Below are positions 22,470 through 34,926 of a stretch of DNA of 64,000 bases, one piece after another. Numbering within the stretch: position 1 is the first letter of the stretch; every line of letters starts with the position of its first letter. The DNA is taken from the NCBI RefSeq assembly GCF_000485595.1, contig NW_014577748.1:115886-179885 (forward strand), in the 5' to 3' direction. The notes below the pieces were generated by a model. That model was not told the DNA's origin and made no database searches. It worked only from the letters and a program-made list of their open reading frames with translations. The position numbers were made by a program, and so were the translations under genes. The stretch is from Priapulus caudatus. Lineage: Eukaryota; Priapulida; Priapulimorpha; Priapulimorphida; Priapulidae.

Positions 22470-22922
22470 ACATGTGTTTTGCCGGTGTTGCATGAATTAG
22501 TCAGCAAGCCTGGGCTGGGGGTTGTTTTGGTGGTGGTCTTTGTAGACGGAGCGTCGCGCATCGTTACATTTGGTGCAAGTGACAGTCAAAAACCTGGGTA
22601 TTCCTTTGCGGATGCAGCGTAAGGTGCTACTATATCGATCTACGGAGCATACGCAAGGAAGATGGCGAAGGAAGAACAACGGAGAGCGAGACGCGGGGGA
22701 GAGAACGGTGGATCAAGGAAGATAGAGAAGGAAGAACGACAAAGAGCAATCGACAGAGACGAAGAATGGCGGAGAGCGAGACGGGAGGTACAGAGCGAGA
22801 CGCGGGAGAGAAAACGGTGGATATGCACACGGCGTGAGAACTATGTGAGTAAGTCAACGTGAAGGAAAAAACGGCCGGTGTTTCATCTATGATACTGCGA
22901 GGGAAAGTCGAGTCTCGACCTA

Positions 22923-22923
<1 letters not shown>

Positions 22924-22979
<56 letters not shown>
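22924..22979. repeat. (GA)n microsatellite
   Basis: About 28 GA dinucleotides within the internal region of the plus-strand LTR element. Confidence 0.95.
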
Positions 22980-22983
<4 letters not shown>

Positions 22984-24884
22984 CAGAACAGAGAAGGCAA
23001 GGCTGACAGAGCAGAGACAGAGTACGTAAAAGTGTGACATCGTCAGGGATGTGTATTTTTATCTGTTTTTCTTTGTTATATGTACGCAGTATAATTATTT
23101 TTCATAGTAGATGCTTGTGACCGTGACGGTCTTTGTGTGGAAAATCTTTTGCGTGAAACTTTATGTAGAAATTTGTGATCGTTATCTTAAAGTTGTCGTA
23201 ACGGTTCGTTTACACTATATTGTCAGACTGCTAAACACATTCTTCAATTAGAGTTTGATATAGGCCTAAAACATTTTATCGAAAATATGAAATCCGTTAT
23301 GCGTATTTTTGTTAGCTGTATGATTTGTAGAAGTGACAAAGGTTGTCAGGTCCACATCGGTGCTGTGTGTATTAATGGGATTAAGAGGTTTAAATGAGGA
23401 TATAATGGAGCACATGGCTGGACACGTGATTTCGGTAATGCGTGTCGGTACACGCATACGCCACGTACGTTACAGCATAAAAAGACGCAAGAGTGAGAGT
23501 AATTGCAGCGATATCAAAATGTTTAGTGCCAAATGTGTTGAGTTTCTGACTTCTATGGTGATTGAACTTTATCGTTACATAATTGCACGTAATTACGTAA
23601 TTTGCATAAATTCAAACTAACCGCTGGACGCCATCTTCAAAATTGAACTTTTTAACCACTTGACCTAATGTAACGTTGGAATGAGCGTTCATGTCGAAAT
23701 GATGAAGATATAAAGTCAAACTTGTTGTAGTAACCAGAATAAACTTTGTTAGCTTGTACACTGTAGCCACATCGCACAAAGAGACAAAGAACGCGCACAC
23801 GCGCATACGCGCGTGTGCTCAGCTCGCTGCCCAGCACCCAAATCTCCAATCTCCCATTCTATTCCATCTCTCCCTATATATTCGCCCAAAACTCCCTACA
23901 TCTTGAACGCACATGTCACCCGTTCTGTCTAGTTCCAACCGTTCCCCTCATTTCACACTGACTCTCGAAACTGCCTAACCTAACCACGTCCTGCCATGCT
24001 GTCTAGCTGGACTATGGCTAAAACAACTACCCGTCTAGCTCCACTGACTAATTCATGTAACGCGTATAAAATAGATGTTTACATCATCTCCCTTTTCCCC
24101 AAAACGATGACACCCTGTCATATCGCTTCAGCGTCCTCGCTGCTCTACACTTTAACGTGAGTCTAACCAATTCCAAAAAAAATATTACTACCCTAATATC
24201 GTCCTAACTCAACCCAACGAGAGAAACGTCTTTCTGTCCGATTAAATCACCCACAATCAATACACATAACAACAATCAAAATACAATAAGAGATCACATA
24301 TGAAGCGTAGAAAACAAGTAACGATAAAAGTCTACCACAATAGAAATCAGAAACTCAACACATTTTTGCATGAACCCTTCTGATACCGCTGCAATTAATC
24401 TCACTCTTGCGTATTTTTATGGCTGTAACGTACGTGGCGTATGCGTATACCGATACGCATTACCGGAAACCACGTATAAACTGGATTATATCATCAATAA
24501 TCCCAGGCACACAGGCATTAATAAACACGCACTGATGTGGTACTTAATTAAACACTTCCACACATCATACGGCCAACAAAATCATCATATATCATCATCA
24601 TTACATCATACATCATATACAGCCAACAAAAATACGCAAAAACTGATTTCATATTTTCGATGAAATGTTTTTGGCCTATAATCAAACTCTGATTGAAGAA
24701 TTGTGTTTAGGGCGGTCTGACAATATAGTGGAAACGTCGTCACTGGTTAGCACAATTCAAGAAACGATCACAAATCTCTAAACAAACTTCACAACAAAGA
24801 TTTTCCACCACACGACAAAAAAAACGGTTAGAAGCATATATCATGAAGAAAATACCGCGTTCATAAAACAACCATAAACACTAC

Positions 24885-24994
24885 ATACATACATACTACA
24901 TACATACATACATACATCATCATACATACATACATACATACATACATACATACATACATACATACATACATACATACATACATACATACATACA
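24885..24994. repeat. (CATA)n microsatellite
   Basis: Tetranucleotide array inside the first internal region. The equivalent array in the second unit, 26960-27180, is longer and more interrupted. Confidence 0.95.
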
Positions 24995-26959
24995 ATGTCA
25001 CATGTAAGCTTGTGAAACAATTAACTGTGTCGGCGTTCCTTATTCAAAGTTTTATTCCGGCTCCGCAAGTATATACCCATCGACATAACATAACATGCAC
25101 CTTTTGAACTAAAACAGGTATCAGGATAAAAAAACGTATGGTGCATGCTTGCATGGTGTATACAGGAAAACCCCTCGAGTATTTACGTTTATAACTAACG
25201 TTTTCACTTTAATTACGAAAGAAATGCCGACACAAGATTGATTCACATACCATTTTAAGTATTTCCGTCTCGTTCATCTCTTGCGTTCTTGTCCTTTGTG
25301 TAACTGCATCTTTCTCTTCCTTCGTCGGAATCTATTCTTCTTTCACGTCCTCCTCCTCTCCGCTGATAACCTTGCCGACGCGGCGGGCCGCAACGGTCCT
25401 CTCCACGATTTCCAGCCGATCCTCGTCGCCATCGTCATCGTCGCTAGCCAGTCTGCTCCCCGTCATTCTTCCTCTACATCTTCCTTGATCCACCGTTCTC
25501 TCTCCCGCTTCTCGCTCTCGATCCGTCGTTCTTCCTTCTCCCATCTTCCTTCTCCAGTTATCTTCCGTGGCTCCGTGGCTCGGAATCGTCTGTAGTATAT
25601 TAATTCCTCTTTCTTTCTTCCAGCTTCTTCCTCCTTCGTTCTCCGTCATTCTTTCCTTTGTTTCGTTGCTGGCCCCGTAGATCGATATGAAGTAACTGCG
25701 TTGTGGTCCGCAAAGGATACCCAGGTTTTGGACTGTCGACGCACCAAAATGTAACGTTGGAATGAGGCTTCATGTCGAAATGATGAAGATATAAAGTCAA
25801 ACTGTTGTAGTAACCGGAATAAACTTGTGTAGCTTGTGACACTGTAGCCACATCGCACAAAGAGACAAAAGAACGCGCACACGCGCATACGCGCGTGTGC
25901 TCAGCTCGCCTGCCCAGCACCCGAATCTCCAATCTCCCATTCTATTCCATCTCTCCCTATATATTCGCCCACAAACTCCCTACATTTTGAACGCACATGT
26001 CTACCCGTTCTGTCTAGTTCCAACCGTTTCCCTCATTTCACAACTGACTCTCGAAACTGCCTTAACCTAACCACGTCCTGCCATGCTGTCTAGCGTGACT
26101 ATGGCTAAAACAACGACGCGTCTAGCTCCACTGACTAATTCATGTAACGCGTTATAAAATAGATGTTTACATCATCTCCCTTTTCCCCAAAACGATGCAC
26201 ACCCTGTCATCGCTTCAGGCGTCCTCGCTGCTCTACACTTTAACGTGAGTCTAACCAATTCCAAAAAAAATTCACTACCCTAATATCGTCCTAACTCAAC
26301 CCAACGAGAGAAACGTCTTTCTGTCCGAATTCACCCACTAATCATATACACATAACAACAATCAAAATACAATAAGAGATTCACATGAGAAGCGTAGAAA
26401 ACAAGTTAACGTATAAAAGTCTACCACAATAGAAATCAGAAACTCAACACAATTTGGCATGAACATTCTGATATCGCTGCAATTAATCTCACTCTTGCGT
26501 ATTTTTATGGCTGTAACGTACGTGGCGTATGCGTATACCGATACGCATTACCGAAACCACGTTATAACTGGATTATATCATCATAATCCCAGGCACACAG
26601 GCATTAATAAACACGGCACTGATGTGGTACTTAAACACTTCCACACATCATACGGCCAACAAAATCATCATATATCATCCATCATACATCATACATCATA
26701 TACAGCCAACAAAAATACGCAAAACTGATTTCATATTTTCGATGAAATGTTTTTGGGCCTATAATCAAACTCTGATTGAAGAATGTGTTTAGCGGTCTGA
26801 CAATATAGTGGAAACGTACCGTCACTGGTTAGCACAATTCAAGAAAACGATCACAAATCTCTAAACAAAGTTTCACAACAAAGATTTTCCACACACACAA
26901 AAAAACGGTTAAAGATGCATATATCATGAAGAAAAATACCGCGTTCATAAACAAACCAT

Positions 26960-27101
26960 AACCATACATACATACATACATACATACATACATACATACA
27001 TCATACTAATACATACTAACATACATACATACATACATACATACATACATACATTACATATCATACATACATACATACATACATTACATAGCATACATAC
27101 A

Positions 27102-27132
<31 letters not shown>

Positions 27133-27185
27133 CATACAATCAGTACATACATAATACATACATACAACATACATACATACATATA
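26960..27185. repeat. (CATA)n microsatellite, second unit
   Basis: Counterpart of the array at 24885-24994. Tyr-Val-Cys-Met repeat frames across it are artefacts. Confidence 0.95.
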
Positions 27186-28541
27186 TATATCATACAATGT
27201 CACATGTAAGCTTGTGAAACAATTAACTGTGTCGCGTTCCTTATTCAAAGTTTTATTCCGGCTCCGAAGTATATTACCATCGACATAACATAACATGCAT
27301 CTTTTGAACTAAAAACAGGTATCAGGATAAAAAAAACATATGTGCATGCTTGCATGGTGTATACAGGAAAACCCCTCGAGTATTTACGTTTATAACTAAC
27401 GTTTCACTTTAATGCATGAAGAATCTCGACACAAGATTGATTCACATACCCATTTTAAGTATTTCCGTCTCGTTCATACTCTTGCGTTCTTGTTCCTTTC
27501 GTGTAACTGCATCCTTCTCTCCTCTCGGAATCTATTCTGTTCACGTCGTCCTCCTCTCCGCTGATAACCTTGCGACGCGCGGCCGCCAACGGTCCTCCTC
27601 CACGATTTCCAGCCCGATCCTCGTCGCCATCGTCATCGTCGCTAGCCCAGTCTGGCTCCCCGTCATTCTTCCTCTACATCTTCCTGATCCACCGTTTCTC
27701 CTCGCCTTCTCGCTCTCGATCCGTCGTTCTTCCTTCTCCCATCTTCCTTCTCCAGTTATCTTCCGTGGCTCCGTGGCTCGTGAATCGTTTGTAGTATATT
27801 AATTCCTCTTCTTTCTTCCAGCTTCTTCCTCCTTCGTTCTCCGTCATTCTTCCTTTGTTTCGTTGCTGGCCCGTAGATCGATATGAAGTAACTTGCGTTG
27901 TGTCCGCAAAAGGATACCCAGGTTTTGGACTGTCGACGGCACCAAAATGTAACGTTGGAATGAGCGTTCATGTCGAAATGATGAAGATATAAAGTCCAAA
28001 ACTTTTGTAGTAACCGGAATAAACTTTGTTATTGTACACTGTAGCCAATCCGCCACAAAGAGACAAAGAACGCGCACACGCGCATACGCGCGTGTGCTCA
28101 GCTCGCTGCCCAGCACCCGAATCTCCAATCTCCCATTCTATTCCATCTCTCCCTATATATTCGCCCAAAACTCCCTACATCTTGAACGCACATGTCACCC
28201 GTTCTGTCTAGTTCCAACCGTTCCCCTCATTTCACACTGACTCTCGAAACTGCCTAACCTAACCACGTCCTGCCATGCTGTCTAGCTGGACTATGGCTAA
28301 AACAACTACCCGTCTAGCTCCACTGACTAATTCATGTAACGCGTATAAAATAGACGTTTACACTAAATGATGTGTAATACATCTTTTATAGGAGTTTTAG
28401 GTGCTTATAATCAATTTCTGACGTTATTTTCCCGATTCAATATCAAGGTCAGAATCTAAAGGTCAAGTCAAGGTCAAATTTTACCTTTCAGCAATGAGCA
28501 ATGAATGGAAATTCAATGATCGAAATGATAGGTGGAGTAGG

Positions 28542-29269
28542 TGTAACGTTATGTTTTACGTTACTGTGTTAAGTTAATGAACATAGAATGTATGTGAAGC
28601 CGAAATACATAGATGAGAATAGAAGTCAGATGTTTACCATGACTAGATGTGCTTTCTTTTTATATTAGATCTGCAAGTACACTGTCGCGGACGTGCCTGT
28701 TATACACCCGGTTGCTGAGCGGAGTCCTCCTCGAGTCTGCCCGTGCTCCAGCTTTTATAGTCACAGGCACGCCCGCGGCGCATGCGTCACGCATGCGCCG
28801 TAGACTCTGACGCATGCGTCGTACACACTCGCGAAGGCGTTGTATACGCCTTGCGCATGCGCCTTTCATATTCGCGTAGGCGTCGTACACGACTCGCGCC
28901 CGTGCTATCGACATTCGCGTAGGCGTTGTACTCGCCTCTGGGTTCTTGGTGGAAGAGCTAATTGAATCTGATCTAACGGCGTTGATAAGTGATTGTTCTC
29001 CATCGATAGGACTAATTGAGTCACTACAGATGTTGCTCTCTAATCTGTTTCTAAGTGACCTCTAATGGGTAAGACGCGGATGCGGCGCTCCTAAGTGACC
29101 TCTAATGGGCAAGGCGCGGATGCGGCGCTCCTGATGCTCTTTAATCTATTTCTAAGTGACTCCTAATGGGCAAGACGCGGATGCAGCTACTGCTAATTAG
29201 CCATAACCGTTGCTATCTTCGCGTGACATTTAACAGAGTCGTAGCGGCTAGTGATATCTAGCCGCTACA
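28542..29269 (-). repeat. possible solo LTR inside the TIR element
   Basis: On the minus strand the segment begins TGTAGCGGCTAG and ends ACGTTACA, with CTATAAAAGCTGGAGCACG (about 28745-28763) as a TATA-like promoter. It includes three ~43-bp units of CTAAGTGACC(T)CTAATGGG(C/T)AAG(A/G)CGCGGATGC (about 29050-29190) and a hairpin of GTAGCGGCTA arms at 29241-29268. No clear target duplication, so its status as an LTR is tentative. Confidence 0.4.
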
Positions 29270-29389
29270 TAGAGACGTTGCCATGCGTTGTCATGGTGTG
29301 CATGAGTTAGCTGCAGCTGAGGCACAGTATCATAATATATTCGTTGTTATGATGAATTCAGGAAAATCCCTGTGCATGCTGACTAGATC

Positions 29390-32300
29390 TTGATGATTGG
29401 CGATGAAGCTATGAAAATGCTTGTTGATGAGATGTATACTAATCAAAAACTATGTACTTGGACATCCCTTGAACTACACGATAAGTATGTGAGTTATGGT
29501 GGTCAGTTGACACGAAAGCAAATGTTTACTAAGCTGGTTACGCATTTGGGTGATGATGTGCTAGTACTTTGTATTGAGGGTTGTGCATCTATTGTTGGAT
29601 TCCGGGAGTTTGTAGGTAAAATCCTGAAGGTTGCCAAAGTTGACACTGCGGATGAGGGGAAAGAGGATGCTTTGGTGAGAAATATCACAACTGAGGCACG
29701 TGGCATTCCAGTTGACAACAAAAACTATGATCTTAGTGATTTCACCCATGCCAAATCAAAGCAACAAACAAGTGCAACACTGCTAAGGTTTGTCTCAAAG
29801 CTCATATCGAACGGGGAAGTCACAAAAGCATCACTGAGTCTATCACAATTAATACAATATTGCATTACCAAGACCCGGAATCTAACAACACTTGGTCTGG
29901 GTGTCACACCCCACGTTTGGTAGCAGTGATCTCATTCACATTTTAAATGAACATGGATACACTGTGCCATATGATGAAGTGCTGCGGTTCCGCAAGTCGG
30001 CGGCAATGTATGTTGGTGAAAATGTTGCCACGCTGCATCAGATGATGGGGCTCTCTCGGACAGTTGGACTGATATTTGGCTGGTATGACAACTTTGACTT
30101 GCTTGTATCAACTCCAAATGGTCGACGTGAAACACATGCCATGGCAACAGAATTTCAAATGCACCCTGCTGGGATCATTGAGACTGGCAGTGCTCAGCCT
30201 GGAATCAGAACTCTCATAAGCCCTCGCCTCACAGCAAAGCAGTCCAAATCTGTAGGCAATAACAAGGCCATGCCACTTATGCACTATACGAGCCCTAAAA
30301 AGTGATACCCCATGCAGTGTCCAATGGCAAGACGACCGGTTTAAGCTACACTGAGGTGTGTGCGCGACAGGCCAGTCTGGTGGCAGCCCAAGAGAAGGAC
30401 ACACAATGACTCAACAGCCTTAGCCAGGGCCAAGATGCTATAAAGTGGAATGACTTCAATAATCAGCTAGCCAGGAGCCAGGGTGTTATAAAACATGCAA
30501 GCACCTATATGTGACCTATATAGACATACATTCATCTTTCCGTTGACATGCAGCTGTATGTAGTAACCAAAAAGGTGTGTTGCCACCAGCCTGTGCAGTT
30601 CCATAATGTAATTGCCCATCCTGGTGGGATGCATATTATACAGTCATTCGTTGGCTGCATCGCAAAGCTGATGTGAGGTTCAGCACTGGAAGTGTACGTG
30701 GCTGCAGCATATGGGGGGCTGACAGGTATCTTCAATGGGAAGTCCTGGGTGAAAGCCACGCGTTCCTTTCGGGGTGTATCAGCAGCACTCTTGAAGAAGT
30801 TTCTATCAACTGGACCAAATACATTTAAGCTGATAGTGCAGTAGCTGAACACTGCTCGCCTACATCGCACTGGCTGGCACTGGGTGGACAAGTTTCTTCT
30901 CCCAGCACTGCTTATCCACCAGTTTGAGCGCGCAGAGAGAGAGAGAGATAGAGAGAGAGAGAGAAGGTGACATCTACTTGAAGCAGCTGACCTTGGAGTG
31001 CATGATGAAGTACGTTTTCCTTGCTGGCCGTGTACACTATGCCCGCTAGTTGATGACTATGTCTGCTGAGTTAGTTTGTGAGTGAATCGCTGCCATACCT
31101 ATCACTGTCCATGTGTCAGACCGTATGGACTACATCTACTGTGCATCTACACCAGGTTAATCTGCACAAAAACAGCACAATGAGTTGAGGCACCGACGTG
31201 TCTTGGATGCAAATGATCGTGATTTCATTGATGCAGAGGTGGAGAAATACCCTTACCCACTTGAAGATTACCGCCCTCATCTGTACAACCCAGTCACTGG
31301 CAAAATTGCCCCTGCTGGTGTGAATGTTGCTGATTCGATTGTGATTGGAAGATGGAAAGCAAATACATCGCCAGTCTCCTTGGTGGGTTCTACGACCCTA
31401 TTAGTAGCCCCATCAAGACCAAGTCTGTTCTCACGAAGCAGGTCAAGAGCAACCAGGTCAGGCCAGTAATAGACCTTAAGAACATGTTTCTCCGGCTATT
31501 GATGATTGGTCAGCAGCGGCAGATGGAGCTTGGACCTCTGTTTGCCTATGAGCTGTGTGCAATGCCTTCATCACTCATTGATGAGCATGGTTGTCCCCGC
31601 AAAGGCAACAAGTCAGGGTTGGTCAAATGCCTTGGTGTGCATGAGGTCTTGCCATCAGTTCCTGACATTGTCATCGTGGATGTTTCACAGCTGTTCTACA
31701 ATATTGTGTGACCACATGGTGACAGTCCCTCAGATCTGATTGCATCTATTCAATGCCGTTTAAGTCGCTATCCAGATGGTATCGCGAAAATCATTGTCTT
31801 CGACAAGTACCAAGATGTCTCGGCCAGGGATCATGAGAGAATGCGGCGGGCTGGTGAAGTTATCATTGACTATAAACTCTCCATTACCAATCATCTGCCA
31901 AAAAAAGATGCAATAATGAAGAGCAAGAACAACAAGCAGAGGATGACAAGCGTGTTATGTCAGTGTACCTTCAATGTAGGAAAAAATGCAACAATGGATA
32001 GGAGACCTACTCGGGACGACGGTGTATTTGGTCACGATGAAGCCGACATTACCATGATCTCCTATGTCCTTATGGCTGCTACCTATGGACAAGGCGTAAT
32101 CCGTGTGCTTAGTGATGACACAGATGTGTTCATCTTACTGGTGTACTGTGTGTATTGGGCACCACCGAGACATGTGCTGTCACAAAGAACATCTTTTATG
32201 CACGTCATACTGTATCTGCTCTGGTAAAGAGAGCTGCTGCAATCCATACACTAAGAGACGAGATGCTCAGACTGAAGATGAGAAGGATGTTGAGGCAGAG

Positions 32301-32396
32301 GATTTTGTGGAGGGTATAGATCATGAGGATGAAGGCCATGTGGATGTTGAGAATAGTCTCTCTGAATCTTATTACCTGGATGATGAGTCGGTGTAA
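29390..32396 (+). pseudogene. decayed gene, PIN-like DDTDVF-motif mobile protein
   Basis: Successive plus-strand frames belong to one protein. 29390-29923 and the overlapping frame to 30305 hold the N-terminal half (DEVLRFRKSAAMYVG, SRTVGLIFGWYDNFD). The middle (30306-31350) survives in scattered frames with many stops and a (GA)n tract at 30936-30963. 31352-31711 continues to VPDIVIVDVSQLFYNIV, and 31760-32150 has IIVFDKYQDVSARDHERMRR, TRDDGVFGHDEADITMIS and VIRVLSDDTDVFILLVY. The Asp-rich motifs separated by helical stretches suggest a PIN/FEN-like nuclease fold. From memory, similar unnamed proteins, some annotated as tesmin/TSO1-like CXC-containing, are repeated in fish and coral genomes. 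The function is inference. Many frameshifts make this copy inactive. Confidence 0.7.
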
Positions 32397-32950
32397 GCCA
32401 CTGTTTATGCACTATGCACCATGACTGTGCCTACTGCAGCTAAATAATTTACAAAATTAGACGTGTTAACAGGTGTGATTAGGGACCTACATGTTTCAAA
32501 AATGGCTTCTTACTGTTTTTCATCGCCAAATATGTCAAATGATATATGATTATCTATTCCTGTGCATGAATAAACTAAAATGTAATTTAGTTGAAATTTT
32601 CATTCATTGTTCATTGCTGAAAAGAAAAATTTGACCTTGACTTGACCTTTAGCTTCTGACCCTGACCTTGAATCGGAAAAATAACGTCAGAAATGGATTC
32701 TACGCACCTAAAACCCATATAAAAGATGCATTACACATCATTTTAGGTAAAGTGGTTGAAAAGTTCAATTTTAAAGATGGCGTCCAGCGGCCATATTGCA
32801 TTTATGCAAATTACTGGAGTTGCCCAAAGTTGCCATTTGGGCAACCAAGCTGAATTAGTTTTAGGACGCCATATGAGTAAAATCAGCAAAAAAACTTCAT
32901 AGGAAAGCATATTTCTAGGTTCATGAAATATCAAATCGACTATATAGCTA

Positions 32951-33026
32951 CGTCTACACGACGAACCTTAACTCGAGTTAAGCGTCTCCTCCACGATAGG
33001 CGGCAGCACTAGTACNNNNNNNNNNG

Positions 33027-33057
<31 letters not shown>

Positions 33058-34325
33058 ATGCGTGTGCACGTACACGTGCGTGCGTGCGTGCGTGCGTGCG
33101 CACGTACACGTGCGTGCATGAGTGTGTGCGTGCGTGTGCAAGTACACGTGCGTGCGTGTGCAGGTACACGTTCGTGCGTGCGTGCGTGCGCGCGTGTGCA
33201 TGTGCACGTAGGCGTGCGTGCGTGCGTGCATGCGTGTGCACGTACACGTGCGTGCGTGCGTGCGTGCGTGCGCACGTACACGTGCGTGCATGAGTGTGTG
33301 CGTGCGTGTGGACGTACGCGTGCGTGCGTACGTACATCGTACTAGTGCTGCCGCCTATCGTGGAAGTTAAGCTAACTCGAGTTAAGGCCCGTGTAGACGC
33401 TTAACTCGAGTTAGCTTAACCTCCACGATAGGCGGCAGCACTAGTACGATGTACGTACACACGCATGCGTACTTGCACACGCACGCACACACTCATGCAC
33501 GCACGTGTACGTGCACACGCACGCACGCACGCACGCACGTGTACGTGCACACGCATGCATGCACGCACGCACGCCTACGTGCACATGCACACGCGCGCGC
33601 GCACGCACGCACGCACGAACGTGTACCTGCACACGCGCGCACGCACGAACGTGTACTTGCAAACGCACGCACACACGTGTACTTGCACACGCACGTACAC
33701 ACGTGTACTTGCACACGCACGCACACACTCATGCACGCACGTGTACATGCACACGCACGCACGTGTACGTGCACACACACGCACGTACGCACGCACGTGT
33801 ACGTGCACACACACGGACGCACGCACGCACGCACGTATACGTGCATACGCACGCACGCACGCACGAACGTGTACCTGCACACGCGCGCGCGCACGCACGT
33901 GTACGTGCACATGCACGCACGCACACATGCACGCACATGTACGCACTCACGCATGCACACACGTGTACGTGCACACGCACGTACGCACGCACGAACGTGT
34001 ACCTGCGCACGCGCGCACGCACGCACGTGTACTTGCACACGCACGCACACACTCATGCACGCACGTGTAGTTGCACAGGCACGCACGCACACATGCACGC
34101 ACATGTACGCACTCACGCATGCACGCACGTGTACGTGCACACGCACGCACACACGCACACACGCACACACGCACGCACGTTTACATACACACGCACGCAC
34201 GCATGCGTAATAAATCGGTAATAATCGCTATCGAGTGTTGTCGTGTAGACGCTACATAATCGCTAACTCGAGTTAACGCTTAACTTGAGTTAGCTTAACT
34301 CGAGTTAAGGTTCATCGTGTAGACG
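32951..34325. mobile_element. fold-back element with (GTGC)n core
   Basis: Ends CGTCTACACGACGAACCTTA (32951) and its near-exact inverse at 34306-34325 define the element, each followed inward by TTAACTCGAGTTAA palindromes. Inside, CCACGATAGGCGGCAGCACT occurs three times (about 32991, inverted near 33337-33362, and 33431). These divide two microsatellite arms of GTGCGTGC (33026-33340) and GCACGCAC (33456-34205) type that are inverted relative to each other. A 10-N gap lies at 33016-33025. No coding potential; Ala-Arg-Thr-His frames are repeat artefacts. Confidence 0.75.
33016..33025. other. assembly gap
   Basis: Ten N within the fold-back element, at the point where an inverted arm pair would make assembly difficult. 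Confidence 1.
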
Positions 34326-34538
34326 AGGCTTATGTTTCATATATGTTTTCTTATTGTATTTTGATTGTTGTTATGTTCGTGTATTGATTGTGGGTTGTTT
34401 AATCGGACATAAAGACGTTTCTCTCGTTGGGTTGAGTTAGGGTAGTATTAGAGTAGTAATTTTTTTTTAATTGTTTAGGTTTATGTTTTTTTTAAGTGTA
34501 GATCAGCGGGAACGCTGAATAGATGACAGGGTAGTCAT

Positions 34539-34895
34539 TAGGGCTGTAACGATCCACCGAAATCGAATCGGTTCGCCGTATTTTCGATTCCACTTTTTCC
34601 CTCCAATAGATGGCGGCACTACGCTATATACTGTGGAGTGTATATATGCTTATATTTAAGGTGATTTATATGCTCTGGTGTTACTCACCAATGTTACTCA
34701 GCGACTGTGCAGTGTATATATACTCTCTAGTCTATTCACCATTTAGTATTCATTGGCTATTTCTAATAATTTATTATTGCAAAATAATGAAAATATAAAA
34801 AATAAGATAACATTTCAATATTTTGGGAATCGAATCGAGAGGCTAATATCGAGAACCGTATCGAATCGAGAGGCTTGTGTATCGCTACAGCCCTA
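34539..34895. mobile_element. hAT-type MITE with 8-bp target duplication
   Basis: TAGGGCTGTAACGAT at the left end is matched by the inverse of ATCGCTACAGCCCTA at the right, the hAT-family terminal consensus. GTAGTCAT flanks both sides (34531-34538, 34896-34903), an exact 8-bp target duplication as hAT transposases make. The 357-bp interior is AT-rich and non-coding. It interrupts the 3' internal region of the plus-strand LTR element a few bases before its polypurine tract. Confidence 0.92.
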
Positions 34896-34926
34896 GTAGT
34901 CATCGTTTTGGGGAAAGGGGAGATAA

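Larger units (their letters stand above)
23669..28362 (-). mobile_element. tandem non-autonomous LTR element, three LTRs
   Basis: Three LTRs of about 415-422 bp (23669-24083, 25750-26171, 27948-28362) start TGTAAACG or TGTAAACATC on the minus strand and end GTTACA. Each internal region (24084-25749, 26172-27947) starts, on the minus strand, with TTTTGGTGC(C)GTCGACAG as primer-binding site and ends with GGGGAAAAGGGAGATGA as polypurine tract. Internal regions contain (CATA)n arrays and a Lys/Glu/Arg-rich short frame but no protease or RT. CTAA flanks the whole unit at 23665-23668 and 28363-28366. The structure is an LTR element that recombined into a tandem with a shared LTR. Confidence 0.8.
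23597..32814 (+). mobile_element. TIR DNA element carrying PIN-like gene, with nested LTR insert
   Basis: The outer ends are inverted copies of about 220 bp. The left arm is 23597-23668 continued at 28367-28516 after a 4.7-kb LTR insertion. The right arm is 32594-32814. Shared landmarks are GTAATTTGCATAAA at the tip, CGCTGGACGCCATCTT, CAATTTCTGACGTTATTTT-like and AAGGTCAAGTCAAGGTCAAA. Between the arms lies one decayed gene (29390-32396). No target duplication is clear at the tips. Without the LTR insert the element is about 4.5 kb. TIRs flanking a single gene argue that the gene moves as a cut-and-paste type element; its superfamily is unknown to me. Confidence 0.65.

Noticed and set aside
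22630-23040. 136-residue Ser/Leu-rich minus-strand frame
   Set aside because: Generated by the (GA)n tract and purine-rich internal region of an LTR element.
24370-24663. Frame of ~97 codons repeated at 26459
   Set aside because: It is conserved only because the whole LTR unit is duplicated; it is opposite to the element's coding strand and contains microsatellite sequence.
26945-27185. Open frame of Met-Tyr-Val-Cys repeats
   Set aside because: Translation of the (CATA)n microsatellite.
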